Of a DNA stretch of 64,000 nucleotides, positions 46,047 through 54,509 are shown in pieces. Below the pieces are notes generated by a model. The model had not been told where the DNA came from. It was given only the letters and a program-made list of their open reading frames with translations, and ran no database searches. A program made the position numbers and the translations under genes. The number at the start of each line of letters is the position of its first letter. Within the stretch, counting starts at the first letter, position 1. Source of the stretch: Thaumasiovibrio sp047250365 (GTDB lineage: Bacteria; Pseudomonadota; Gammaproteobacteria; Enterobacterales; Vibrionaceae); assembly GCF_047250365.1 (NCBI RefSeq), contig NZ_JBLBVL010000017.1, positions 1 through 64,000 on the forward strand, written 5' to 3'.

Positions 46047-47705
46047 CTAATTAAAATAAGCATGGTTTACGGCCAGTAACCCAATTAAGCTCGCGTTGTA
46101 ATCAATCGCAAACTCATTTACTGCATAGGATTTTTCACTGTCCACGTAACTCAGCATTCCAAGATCTTTCGGCGCGACCCCTGCCTGCGCCTTTTCGTTG
46201 GGTCCGCCTACCAAAAAACCTGGCAAGCTAACACCTGAAGCAATACGATATAAGTGGTGTAAATTATTGACGCTATACACACCACTATTGGTCACAAAGC
46301 TCATATTGAAAGCATTTGCGCCTAATAAATAATCAAGCTGAGATTGCACAACCCTTTGATACTGTCGCTTTCCGTTCGCAATATCTGACCACGCAACCAA
46401 AATGCCAGCCTCTGCGGTCATCTTATTAGAACCCCAAATAAACCGCTGATTTGCAACACTGAATGGAGATGATGCAGCCTGCTGAACATAGCGCTCGGCT
46501 ACCACATTCAAGTCTTCCGTTAACCGTCTGGTTAATTCTGTATCTTCAGCTTGTATCAAGTGCCAAAGCCCCATTAACATTGGGTTCTTCCATTCAAAAA
46601 TAGCAATCAGAGACGGCGTATATAGCGACTCGTAAAGTTTGAGATAACGTTGATTCCCCGTCGTAATATATAGCTCAGATAGTGCCCACAAGCGGTCATC
46701 CGTATCTGTCTCTAACGAGACCTCCATATCTTCTTTATTCTTTATATAAGGCCCAGAACCACTATCATCACCTGATTGCCAATCAATATATTGAACGGAC
46801 TGCGTTTCCAAATAATTCCAAGCATGCAATGCTGCCTTTAGATAAATACGATACTGGTTAATATCGTAAGGCTTATAAACCCGAGCAGCAAAAGCCATAG
46901 TAGCGGCAAATTTTGCGGTTTCAGGCGTACTCACCCCATAGATATAGCGCTGTTGACGGTCTTGCCAAGGTGGAATTTTGGCTGGCCACTGGGCACCAGA
47001 CACTTTTCTATAGACCGCACCATCTTCCCGCTGCATCTTTAACAACCAATCTAGCGCATACTCCGCTTCATTAAGAAAGATGGACTTTTCGGCCACACCA
47101 TCGTTAGCAACAGCGCCTTGACTAGACTGTAAATGGGCTTCAAGCAACCTCGCGACCGTGACAGTAGTGGTTGCAACATACTTTCCAAAGTCACCGGCAT
47201 CATACCAACCCCCTGCCACATCAATAAAATCACCTTTCGCATGCAACATGTCTGTACGATAGACAATGCCATCTTGCATATGGCTTTCAGGACGTTGCAT
47301 TCCTGTTGCATCATCACTGACGACAGTCCCCGAACGCTGGAGATAAAGAGCCCTAACCAGTCTATTGTTAAGGCCATCGTAAACCGACTCATTTATCTGG
47401 AAAGGAACGGACTCAACATCACCGGACTGAAGGTAGTACCACCCCCCGGCAACGACGGTTCCGAAAATAAGCGGCCTCACTATTCGGCCATCAGGTAGCG
47501 TTTTAGCCGCGCCAACATTGACCTCCTGCACCACTTGATCGTTATGGAAAGAGAGTAACTTGACAGACTTTTCTTCTGCAGAGATTAAATATGCGCACTT
47601 TTCGCCACTGGGTAAATATCCTTGTTGATTGACAACAATCTCTACGTCTGCCACAACATGCGCAGGCCATAAGCAACAAAGCAAAACGAAAATGTGCTTT
47701 ACCAT
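46047..47705 (-). CDS. glycoside hydrolase family 9 enzyme, exported
   Basis: A 552-residue GH9 enzyme with a signal peptide (residues 1-19), an N-terminal CelD-type Ig-like domain (about 20-105) and the alpha/alpha-barrel catalytic domain. The catalytic base region is GGWYDAGDFGKY with D169 and D172; the acid is E531 in NEFAIDYNASL; the LLGANAFNMSFVT segment is also typical. GH9 members are mostly endo-beta-1,4-glucanases, some exo-glucosaminidases. Endoglucanases accompany bacterial cellulose synthases to trim the chain, and this enzyme may do so for the polymer made here. It sits 21 bases upstream of the synthase gene. Confidence 0.85.
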   Translation of the reverse strand: MVKHIFVLLCCLWPAHVVADVEIVVNQQGYLPSGEKCAYLISAEEKSVKLLSFHNDQVVQEVNVGAAKTLPDGRIVRPLIFGTVVAGGWYYLQSGDVESVPFQINESVYDGLNNRLVRALYLQRSGTVVSDDATGMQRPESHMQDGIVYRTDMLHAKGDFIDVAGGWYDAGDFGKYVATTTVTVARLLEAHLQSSQGAVANDGVAEKSIFLNEAEYALDWLLKMQREDGAVYRKVSGAQWPAKIPPWQDRQQRYIYGVSTPETAKFAATMAFAARVYKPYDINQYRIYLKAALHAWNYLETQSVQYIDWQSGDDSGSGPYIKNKEDMEVSLETDTDDRLWALSELYITTGNQRYLKLYESLYTPSLIAIFEWKNPMLMGLWHLIQAEDTELTRRLTEDLNVVAERYVQQAASSPFSVANQRFIWGSNKMTAEAGILVAWSDIANGKRQYQRVVQSQLDYLLGANAFNMSFVTNSGVYSVNNLHHLYRIASGVSLPGFLVGGPNEKAQAGVAPKDLGMLSYVDSEKSYAVNEFAIDYNASLIGLLAVNHAYFN

Positions 47706-47714
47706 TTCACTCCC

Positions 47715-49871
47715 CTAAAAATCTTGTGGCTGATAACGATTTTCACTAATTACAACACCCTCTTGATTGGTTATCACCACAGAGAAAAAGAGTGGTGTAC
47801 TATCCAATTCGAGTTCATTCGCGACGTTTACTTTCTGGTTCTTTGCAATACTGACATCGGCCCACTGCCACGACGTTTCGCTATATGGGGTCAATATTGT
47901 GACGACACTCTCGTTATAATTTCGAAGCCCATCATTAACAATATCAACCGACAGTAACGGTCCTTTCTCATCATCGTAAGTAATGCTTAATATGGGTAAC
48001 AGTGGCTGAAAAGCCTGTTGTAATGCAAAATACCCCGGTTTAGGTTGCCTGTTTACATCCAGTACCGACCAAGATATTGATGGCCAACTGTCAACAAACA
48101 TAAATTGATAAATAGCGGCAAGACCATTAAACCTATTTAACCTTAGTCGCTCAGTTGCATACTTGGTCACTACCCTTTGATATTCTTGCGAATTTATCCA
48201 AAAATGTGATTTATCTTCACCTAATGATACCCCGGCAATATTAATCGTTTCATGTGGCTGGTAGTTATGGTAAATCAAACGTGACACTGTCTCGTCATCC
48301 CATGGCCATGTTGAATCTTCTTTCCCTAAGATCTGACTGAACAATTGCCAATTAGGAAATGCTTGGGCACCGAACTCACTCACTATGGCAGGGTAGCTAA
48401 AATCAGCATAATCTTTATAACTGCCTGAATACCAACCTAACCAAGGATGTTCATTGGTATACGAAGCGGCTCTAACAATGCGACCATCGTTAGCCTGACC
48501 CAATGTTTCGGCTACCGCTTTTGTCAGCGCGATGTTCTGCGTTGCTTGATAAGTGGAATACTTGTACTGCATCCATGTAGCATCCCACGGTGGTTCATTC
48601 TGGCCGCACCAAAAAGCGATAGACGGATGGTTGGATAACTGGAGGGTCATTGCTTGTGCTTGCCGTTGCGCTTCGAGAATAAACGCCTCATTGTCAACAT
48701 ATCCCCATTGCAACGGGAAGTCTTGCCAAACAATAAAACCTAGCTCATCAGCGGCGTTATAAAACGCATTACCCGCAACATGGGCATGAACCCGCACGCT
48801 GTTTACGTTAGCCTTTTGCATCAACGTCAGATCATGGTGGTAATCTTCTTTGCTCATACTGCCTAACCATTGACTGGCAATATAGTTAGTACCGCGGATG
48901 AAATAGGGCTGTTCATTAAGATAAAACGTCGCGTTCTCGTCGTTAAAATCGACCGTTCTAAATCCAAACTGGTTTTGATAACGATCCGACAGCACACCAT
49001 CAATTAGTACTTCAATATCCACATCATAAAGGACTGGTTCACCCCAATCCCAAGGCCACCACAGACGCCGTTTTAGTTGTGGTAATGTGATATCTACCCG
49101 CCCGCCTCCTTTCGGCAATTCAACCTCTTTACGATAAAATTCCGTCTCATCATAAAAAATAGAACCATGCAGTTTAGGGGTAATTTTAAGTTCAATTGAT
49201 GCGGTTTGCCTATGTTGACTATCTAGCTCTATTTCAGCACGAGCGCGTGTTAACTCAGAGTCGACATCATCTACATTCGAACGAATATTCACCTTGCTAA
49301 CTGCAACAGGCCCTGTTTCTCTAATGCGTACGCTGCCCCAAATACCTCCAGAATTTCGATCTTGGCCATCAAGCGACCACGCACCGCCAGGGCGAGTATC
49401 GTGGTGATTTAGCACACCCTTGATGAGTGTTTTATGTAATGACCAATCCTCACTTGCAACTTCATCTGGACTATTAACCCAAATATCAATATTGTTTATA
49501 CCTACCTTTATAAAAGGCGTTATTTCACTCTTTGATTGAATAAAATAACCAGCTTGCTCTCCAACACGCTTGCCATTAATAATAGAAAGCGATTCATAAT
49601 CAACCGCATCCAACTCTAACCAGTAGCGACTGCCTTCTGTTAACTTGTTTAGTGTAAACTGCCGGCTATAGTAAGCTTCTCCAGAATGGTCTATCCCAGA
49701 CGTTACCCAGTTATGTGGCACATTGACTAAATGTTGGTCATGTTGAGCCGTTTTCACGTTTACAATTTCGAGTTGCCACTGGCCATCAAGCGAATAATCG
49801 ATTACTTGCCAAGATTTAGCTAACAGCGTAGCAGCATGAAAAAGCGAGAATAACAATATAATCGTTCTCAT
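47715..49871 (-). CDS. glycoside hydrolase family 2 enzyme, exported
   Basis: A 718-residue protein with a signal peptide (about 18 residues), a GH2 sugar-binding domain (about 25-185), an Ig-like sandwich domain (about 190-305) and a TIM barrel (about 306-620). The acid/base is E426 in CGQNEPPW and the nucleophile E499 in IVSEFGAQAF. Sequence style (WWPWDWGEP, FIRGTNYI) is close to beta-mannosidases and exo-beta-glucosaminidases. Substrate cannot be decided from sequence; a mannosidase would fit the neighbouring pyrophosphorylase. It is 9 bases from the GH9 gene and 19 from the kinase gene. Confidence 0.85.
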   Translation of the reverse strand: MRTIILLFSLFHAATLLAKSWQVIDYSLDGQWQLEIVNVKTAQHDQHLVNVPHNWVTSGIDHSGEAYYSRQFTLNKLTEGSRYWLELDAVDYESLSIINGKRVGEQAGYFIQSKSEITPFIKVGINNIDIWVNSPDEVASEDWSLHKTLIKGVLNHHDTRPGGAWSLDGQDRNSGGIWGSVRIRETGPVAVSKVNIRSNVDDVDSELTRARAEIELDSQHRQTASIELKITPKLHGSIFYDETEFYRKEVELPKGGGRVDITLPQLKRRLWWPWDWGEPVLYDVDIEVLIDGVLSDRYQNQFGFRTVDFNDENATFYLNEQPYFIRGTNYIASQWLGSMSKEDYHHDLTLMQKANVNSVRVHAHVAGNAFYNAADELGFIVWQDFPLQWGYVDNEAFILEAQRQAQAMTLQLSNHPSIAFWCGQNEPPWDATWMQYKYSTYQATQNIALTKAVAETLGQANDGRIVRAASYTNEHPWLGWYSGSYKDYADFSYPAIVSEFGAQAFPNWQLFSQILGKEDSTWPWDDETVSRLIYHNYQPHETINIAGVSLGEDKSHFWINSQEYQRVVTKYATERLRLNRFNGLAAIYQFMFVDSWPSISWSVLDVNRQPKPGYFALQQAFQPLLPILSITYDDEKGPLLSVDIVNDGLRNYNESVVTILTPYSETSWQWADVSIAKNQKVNVANELELDSTPLFFSVVITNQEGVVISENRYQPQDF

Positions 49872-49890
49872 CTTTACCTCGAAATATCGT

Positions 49891-50343
49891 TCAATTAATA
49901 TTTCTTTTCAGGAATTTAAAGGTGTTCTTTTCCTTCCCTTGCGTATATTTAAGGTCATCAGTCAATTGTGCGACAATAATAAATCCCCGCCCTGACGTCG
50001 TCCATGTCGAGGGGTCTTCCGGATCGGGCTCAATAAAATCGGCACTCACTGCTCGTTCAAACTCAATTTCTGTCATTGACTCGCCGTAATCTGATACCTC
50101 AAATACCAGTTCATTCGACCCGTTTATAAAACACGAACACTCTATCGGCATATTGTCATGGTACTTATATGCATGTTCATAAGCGTTATTGACAATTTCT
50201 ACCAAACATAATTCAAGCTCAGAGATAACCTGTTCAGATACTGCATGCTCTTGCAAATATTGTTGGACATCTTCAGCAATGATGCGCGACACATCAGCAG
50301 AGCTTTGATATTTTTTACTAAACCTCTCTGTTACCGTTTGCAT
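49891..50343 (-). CDS. RsbW-like ATP-binding serine kinase (anti-sigma-type)
   Basis: A 150-residue HATPase_c_2 protein of the RsbW/SpoIIAB type. The N box is ELCLVEIVNNAYEHAYK, the G1 box is near VSDYGE, and the G2 box is TSGRGFIIV. Such kinases phosphorylate a STAS partner on serine and are released or captured in partner switching. I choose ATG 50343, which has GTGAGGAAA upstream, over GTG 50361. It follows the pyrophosphorylase stop codon by 10 bases. The STAS partner is probably the product of 51571-51903. Confidence 0.85.
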   Translation of the reverse strand: MQTVTERFSKKYQSSADVSRIIAEDVQQYLQEHAVSEQVISELELCLVEIVNNAYEHAYKYHDNMPIECSCFINGSNELVFEVSDYGESMTEIEFERAVSADFIEPDPEDPSTWTTSGRGFIIVAQLTDDLKYTQGKEKNTFKFLKRNIN

Positions 50344-50353
50344 GGTAATTTCC

Positions 50354-51553
50354 TCACTCACGCACTAAGTCGTTCACTTGTTGAGTTTCAACTTCGGTTT
50401 CAAGTGGTGATACGTATGAGGCAATATTACTTACACCATTAACAAGCGGTTGATTTTGTCTGCGATCTTTCAAAATATGTACAGCTCCGAGCTCTTCTAA
50501 CGACTGTGTATATCCATCATGACTGATAAAGTAATCACCAAACACGGTTTTATTGTCGACATACGCTTCTGGTGTAACATGAATATACTCACCAATAATG
50601 CTACGCTTAATAACCGCACCCGACTCTATCTTACAATTCGCGCCAATAAGTGCAGGCCCTTCAATCACAGCACCAGCTTGAATCTCCACCCCACTACTCA
50701 CGATAACGGGCGCAATAATCTTGCTATTCTCAAAGTCTATCGAGGTATTTATTCCTACCCAAACGCCCGGTTTTACTTGTGTGCCCGGAATAGGATAACC
50801 CGGAACTTTACCGTACATTATGTCACTCGTCACTTCCCATATATCACTAATATTGCCCACATCTAGCCACTGAAAATCCATCTTTGTCGCATGAAAGGCA
50901 ATGCCCATATCGACTAAGTGGGGGAAGAGTTCACTGCCGATATCATATTCTTGATCTTTAGGAATAAATTCAAAAATAGCCGGTTCAAAAATATATATTC
51001 CAGTATTAATTTCAGTAGACAGCGCTTCTTCAATTGAAGGTTTCTCTTGGAAATTTAATACCTTACCGTAGTCATCTGAAACGACCACACCGTATTTACT
51101 GACCTCCTCTATACTGACATTTTTTGTGACTATCGTTGCGATGCCGCCATTTTCTTTATGTCGTCTAACCGCTTCGGAAATATTTAAGTCAATCCATGCA
51201 TCACCACAAACAACAACAAAGGTATCATCAAAAAATCCAGAGAAGTCTTGGATTTTACGCATGCCACCAGCAGAGCCAAGTGCTTTGCTGACAAATTGAC
51301 CGTCGACAACCTCGCCTTCATATGAAAACGAAAGTTGCACATTAAAATGATGTCCATCACCAAAGTAGTTTTCAATAACATCAGCAAGGTGACTCGTATT
51401 GACGACTATCTTATCAACACCATGCGAACCAAATAGTTCTATCATTGATTCCATAACAGGTTTACCCAGTATTGGAATCATTGGCTTTGGAATAACATGT
51501 GTAATGGGTCTTACGCGCGTCCCTTTACCAGCAGCTAGGATCATTCCTTTCAT
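50354..51553 (-). CDS. sugar-1-phosphate nucleotidyltransferase (GDP-mannose-pyrophosphorylase-like)
   Basis: A 399-residue NDP-sugar pyrophosphorylase. The N-terminal nucleotidyltransferase domain (1 to about 235) begins MILAAGKGTRVRPITHVIPKPMIP, the nucleotide-binding loop with catalytic R and K, and includes VVCGDAWIDL for the metal and NTGIYIFEP for the sugar. A left-handed beta-helix follows (about 250-350), then a variable tail. The build resembles mannose-1-phosphate guanylyltransferases and some glucose-1-phosphate enzymes; the base and sugar cannot be fixed. It presumably makes the activated sugar for the synthase. It lies between the STAS and kinase genes, an unusual place. Confidence 0.8.
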   Translation of the reverse strand: MKGMILAAGKGTRVRPITHVIPKPMIPILGKPVMESMIELFGSHGVDKIVVNTSHLADVIENYFGDGHHFNVQLSFSYEGEVVDGQFVSKALGSAGGMRKIQDFSGFFDDTFVVVCGDAWIDLNISEAVRRHKENGGIATIVTKNVSIEEVSKYGVVVSDDYGKVLNFQEKPSIEEALSTEINTGIYIFEPAIFEFIPKDQEYDIGSELFPHLVDMGIAFHATKMDFQWLDVGNISDIWEVTSDIMYGKVPGYPIPGTQVKPGVWVGINTSIDFENSKIIAPVIVSSGVEIQAGAVIEGPALIGANCKIESGAVIKRSIIGEYIHVTPEAYVDNKTVFGDYFISHDGYTQSLEELGAVHILKDRRQNQPLVNGVSNIASYVSPLETEVETQQVNDLVRE

Positions 51554-51570
51554 ATCTCACCCCCAACAAG

Positions 51571-51903
51571 TTATGCGATAGCCGCCACCGCATCCTCTAT
51601 CGTGTCAAAGCTCTCTATTAGCTTATCCATTCGAGTTAACTTAAGTAGCTCTTTAACAGGACGCTGAGGATTCACTAAGCTAATTTTTTTTCCTCGTAGC
51701 AACTTATAGACAGCCATCACTGCACCAAGGCCACTGCTATCCATAAATCGAACATCAGATAAATCCATCACAAAATGTGCACTAATCGATTCCGCCATGT
51801 TCTCTACTTCTTGACGAAATTCTGGAGCCAATTTAGCGTCAAAACGATCTTCTCTTATTTGAAGAATTGTGCATTGACCTTGGTTGATAATCTCGTATTG
51901 CAT
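51571..51903 (-). CDS. STAS-domain anti-sigma factor antagonist
   Basis: A 110-residue STAS protein of the SpoIIAA/RsbV type. The phosphorylation motif is FMDSSGLGAVMA, with S57 the likely target by comparison with SpoIIAA. The fold order fits: strand (CTILQI), helix (LAPEFRQEV), strand (HFVMDLSDV), helix after the serine. It would be phosphorylated by the RsbW-like kinase and dephosphorylated by the PP2C response regulator, whose gene overlaps its start by 49 bases. Confidence 0.9.
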   Translation of the reverse strand: MQYEIINQGQCTILQIREDRFDAKLAPEFRQEVENMAESISAHFVMDLSDVRFMDSSGLGAVMAVYKLLRGKKISLVNPQRPVKELLKLTRMDKLIESFDTIEDAVAAIA

Positions 51904-53114
51904 GGTTTTTCTCCTTCAGGGTAACCTGTCCATTCAACTACTAATACACTGACATCATCGTCAAAGTGTTTACTTTCTTGCCAATTACGAACTCTATTTA
52001 CCAATAGCTCTGTTTGTACTTCTGTCGGTTGTGCTTTTAGGTCAACCACCGCTTGCTTAAACCCCTCTTCAGAAAATTGCTCTTTATCCTTTTCAGCTTC
52101 CGTAATGCCATCGGAGTACATCCATATTTTGTCACCTGGCTCAAGCTGAATATATGCCGTTTCATACTCAACAAAATCAAAAGCACCGACAACAAAGCTA
52201 TCTTGACCAATAAATTCAGCATCACCTTTCTGACTATGTAACCAAACCAAAGGCGGATGCCCACCCACTGAAAACGCCAATTTACCGGTACGGATATTTA
52301 GCACGGCATATACCATCGTGAAATACAGCAAGTTTTGATCATTACCTAGGTAAAGATCATTGAGTTGTTTCAGTACTTCATGAGGTTCATTGATTCGATA
52401 GTAAGGTGGCGTATCTGTTAAGGATTTTACAATCGCGCCTTTGCCTGACTCTTTACTAATACTTTGTTGAACTGAAAAAGACATTAATGCAGAAGCCACA
52501 CCATGACCTGCCACATCGAGCAGGTAATACCCAATGTGATCTTCATCGAGCTGCATGTAGCCCAACATATCTCCGCCAATTTGCGCACTGGGTATCGAGA
52601 CATAACTCAACTCAACGCCGGTTAATTTTTTCTGCTTGGGCAACAGGCGTCGCACCATCTCACCTGCTGATTCCAGATCTTTTTGAATCACAGCATAGGC
52701 GCTATCGAGTTCTCTTTTTTTATTCAAAATTTCATTGTGTAGCCCTAGCGTTCTAAAGCCCGCTTCTACTCTAGCTTGCAGTTCATCAACATGGGTATCC
52801 TTATTAATGAAGTCGTCTGCACCGACATTAATACCTTCAACAATCGATTGCTTATCATTCTTTCCAGATAACAAAACAAAAAATACATACCGATCAAATT
52901 CACCGGACTTAATGTGACTACACAGCTCAATGCCATCCATGATTGGCATCATCCAATCACTGAGTACCATCTGAATGTCCGAGTCACTCGCTAAAACGTT
53001 TAATGCATCTTTTCCATGCTCGGCTGTCGATACATCGTAGCCGCGTTTGGTCAGTACCATTTTCATTAAAAACCTGACTGACTTGTCATCTTCTACGAGG
53101 AGTATTTTTTTCAT
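51855..53114 (-). CDS. response regulator with PP2C (SpoIIE/RsbU-type) phosphatase output
   Basis: A 419-residue regulator: a receiver domain (1-120) with acidic pocket VEDD and phospho-acceptor D53 in LSDWMMP, a coiled linker (about 125-165), and a PP2C phosphatase domain (about 170-400) with metal-binding aspartates in GGDML, LDVAGHG and MYSDGITE. It resembles RsbU/SypE-like regulators that dephosphorylate a STAS partner when the receiver is phosphorylated. ATG 53114 has GTAGGAAAA upstream; GTG/ATG 53135 adds 7 residues. It is the first gene of the cluster and overlaps the STAS gene. No cognate histidine kinase gene is in the window. Confidence 0.9.
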   Translation of the reverse strand: MKKILLVEDDKSVRFLMKMVLTKRGYDVSTAEHGKDALNVLASDSDIQMVLSDWMMPIMDGIELCSHIKSGEFDRYVFFVLLSGKNDKQSIVEGINVGADDFINKDTHVDELQARVEAGFRTLGLHNEILNKKRELDSAYAVIQKDLESAGEMVRRLLPKQKKLTGVELSYVSIPSAQIGGDMLGYMQLDEDHIGYYLLDVAGHGVASALMSFSVQQSISKESGKGAIVKSLTDTPPYYRINEPHEVLKQLNDLYLGNDQNLLYFTMVYAVLNIRTGKLAFSVGGHPPLVWLHSQKGDAEFIGQDSFVVGAFDFVEYETAYIQLEPGDKIWMYSDGITEAEKDKEQFSEEGFKQAVVDLKAQPTEVQTELLVNRVRNWQESKHFDDDVSVLVVEWTGYPEGEKPCNTRLSTKVNAQFFK

Positions 53115-53276
53115 TTTTCCTACCCAAGACACCACTCAGCACCAAACAAATGCCTCAAAACACAAAATCTGTCACACATTGAAGAGTGAATCTCAAATAT
53201 TCAACATGTTACCTATACAATCAGTCTAGTAATCATTACTAACTATGCCAACTATCTGGATCTATTTTTTAAATTT

Positions 53277-54332
53277 ATGATAACAACCCATCAATTAACT
53301 ATAAAAACAATAAGTCGTAACAATCTCACGTCTGCTTTAATGTGTGCAAAATACGTGCTTATCATTGCTTGTTGGCCTAACTTTACCGTGGCCAGTGAGT
53401 ACTTAAGTGAATCTCGAAAACACGCGCCCGAACCTGTCTCTCCCGCCTTTACCGCAGGTACAACTACACCATTAGACGGCATAGACAAGAAAGAAGAAGA
53501 AAGTGAACTGATCTGGAAAGGGGTGAAAAGCTCTTTCGCAATACCGTTTGAAGAGTGGGAAAAAAACGCCGACAAGGGATTATTGCATGGCTTAAGTGGT
53601 AACTTAGGTTTAGGCTATCCACTGCTAGATACGGTCGCTGCCAATATCCCACCGACAGCAAAATCAGGGCCGACCAATACCAACATTACATCAACCCTAT
53701 CACTAAAATATACGCTGCTCGGCAATTGGTTTATTTCTGGAACACTATATTACTACCACGATAAAAACCAACAGCAACCTTGGAACCCTGATTTCACCTA
53801 TGTCTTTGGCTACAGCGACTGGCGTCCCTACACATTCAGCTTAATGTATGCCAACTATGGCGGGAATAGGTTCAAGTCTACTGACGATCAAAAAGTCACC
53901 TATTTTGACCAAGGCACATGGTCTTTTGGGTGGAAGTTCCCCATTGTTGATCCCGTTTCAAGTTGGCTCACCTTTACCGATGAAGGAGCTATTGGGTGCC
54001 AAATCGATTTCAACTACACACCCGAATTTTTTGATTTAGCGAGTACCAGTTATATGAAAGGGCATCAAACCATCAGCCTTGGATGCAAGTACGCCCTCTT
54101 TGGTAACTGGTATGTGAATGGAACCGCTTTTTATTACCTCGACAGCAAACAGAAACAACCTTGGAATCCCGACTATACCTATGGTTTTGGCTATTTTGAC
54201 TGGCGCCCAGGTACCATTACCGTCCAATACAACAACTACTCGGGTAATCGATGGCGCAGCGCTGATCGTGCAGATGGAACCGGCCGCTTTAAAGACGGCG
54301 CCATTACCATCGCTTACTCTTTCAGTTTCTAG
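53277..54332 (+). CDS. outer-membrane beta-barrel candidate with internal duplication
   Basis: A 351-residue protein I cannot place in a named family. A long signal region (residues 1-41, hydrophobic core YVLIIACW, cleavage near TVAS) precedes a helical part and a barrel-like region of alternating strands ending in YSFSF, a C-terminal aromatic typical of outer-membrane barrels. A module is repeated: GNWFISGTLYYYHD...WNPDFTYVFGYSDWRP near 155 is echoed by GNWYVNGTAFYYLD...WNPDYTYGFGYFDWRP near 278. It is divergent from the exopolysaccharide cluster and upstream of the RTX gene, so it may be the missing export pore. Confidence 0.6.
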   Translation: MITTHQLTIKTISRNNLTSALMCAKYVLIIACWPNFTVASEYLSESRKHAPEPVSPAFTAGTTTPLDGIDKKEEESELIWKGVKSSFAIPFEEWEKNADKGLLHGLSGNLGLGYPLLDTVAANIPPTAKSGPTNTNITSTLSLKYTLLGNWFISGTLYYYHDKNQQQPWNPDFTYVFGYSDWRPYTFSLMYANYGGNRFKSTDDQKVTYFDQGTWSFGWKFPIVDPVSSWLTFTDEGAIGCQIDFNYTPEFFDLASTSYMKGHQTISLGCKYALFGNWYVNGTAFYYLDSKQKQPWNPDYTYGFGYFDWRPGTITVQYNNYSGNRWRSADRADGTGRFKDGAITIAYSFSF

Positions 54333-54509
54333 CACTAATTTCAGCAATACCTCCCCCTGAACAGTGCCGATAAATCTTACCTAAACGCCCTGATATTTAG
54401 CTATTCTTAAGTGTGATGCTCGGCAGCCTGCCTTTGGCATCTTTATAGCAGTTCCGTAAAGAGAGCCCATACCCTAATCGTTAATGCTTCATATATGCGA
54501 GGTGCCAAA

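Noticed and set aside
53115..53276. Search for a c-di-GMP riboswitch in the divergent region before the polymer cluster and barrel gene
   Set aside because: No GEMM-type conserved core could be seen in the 162 bases.
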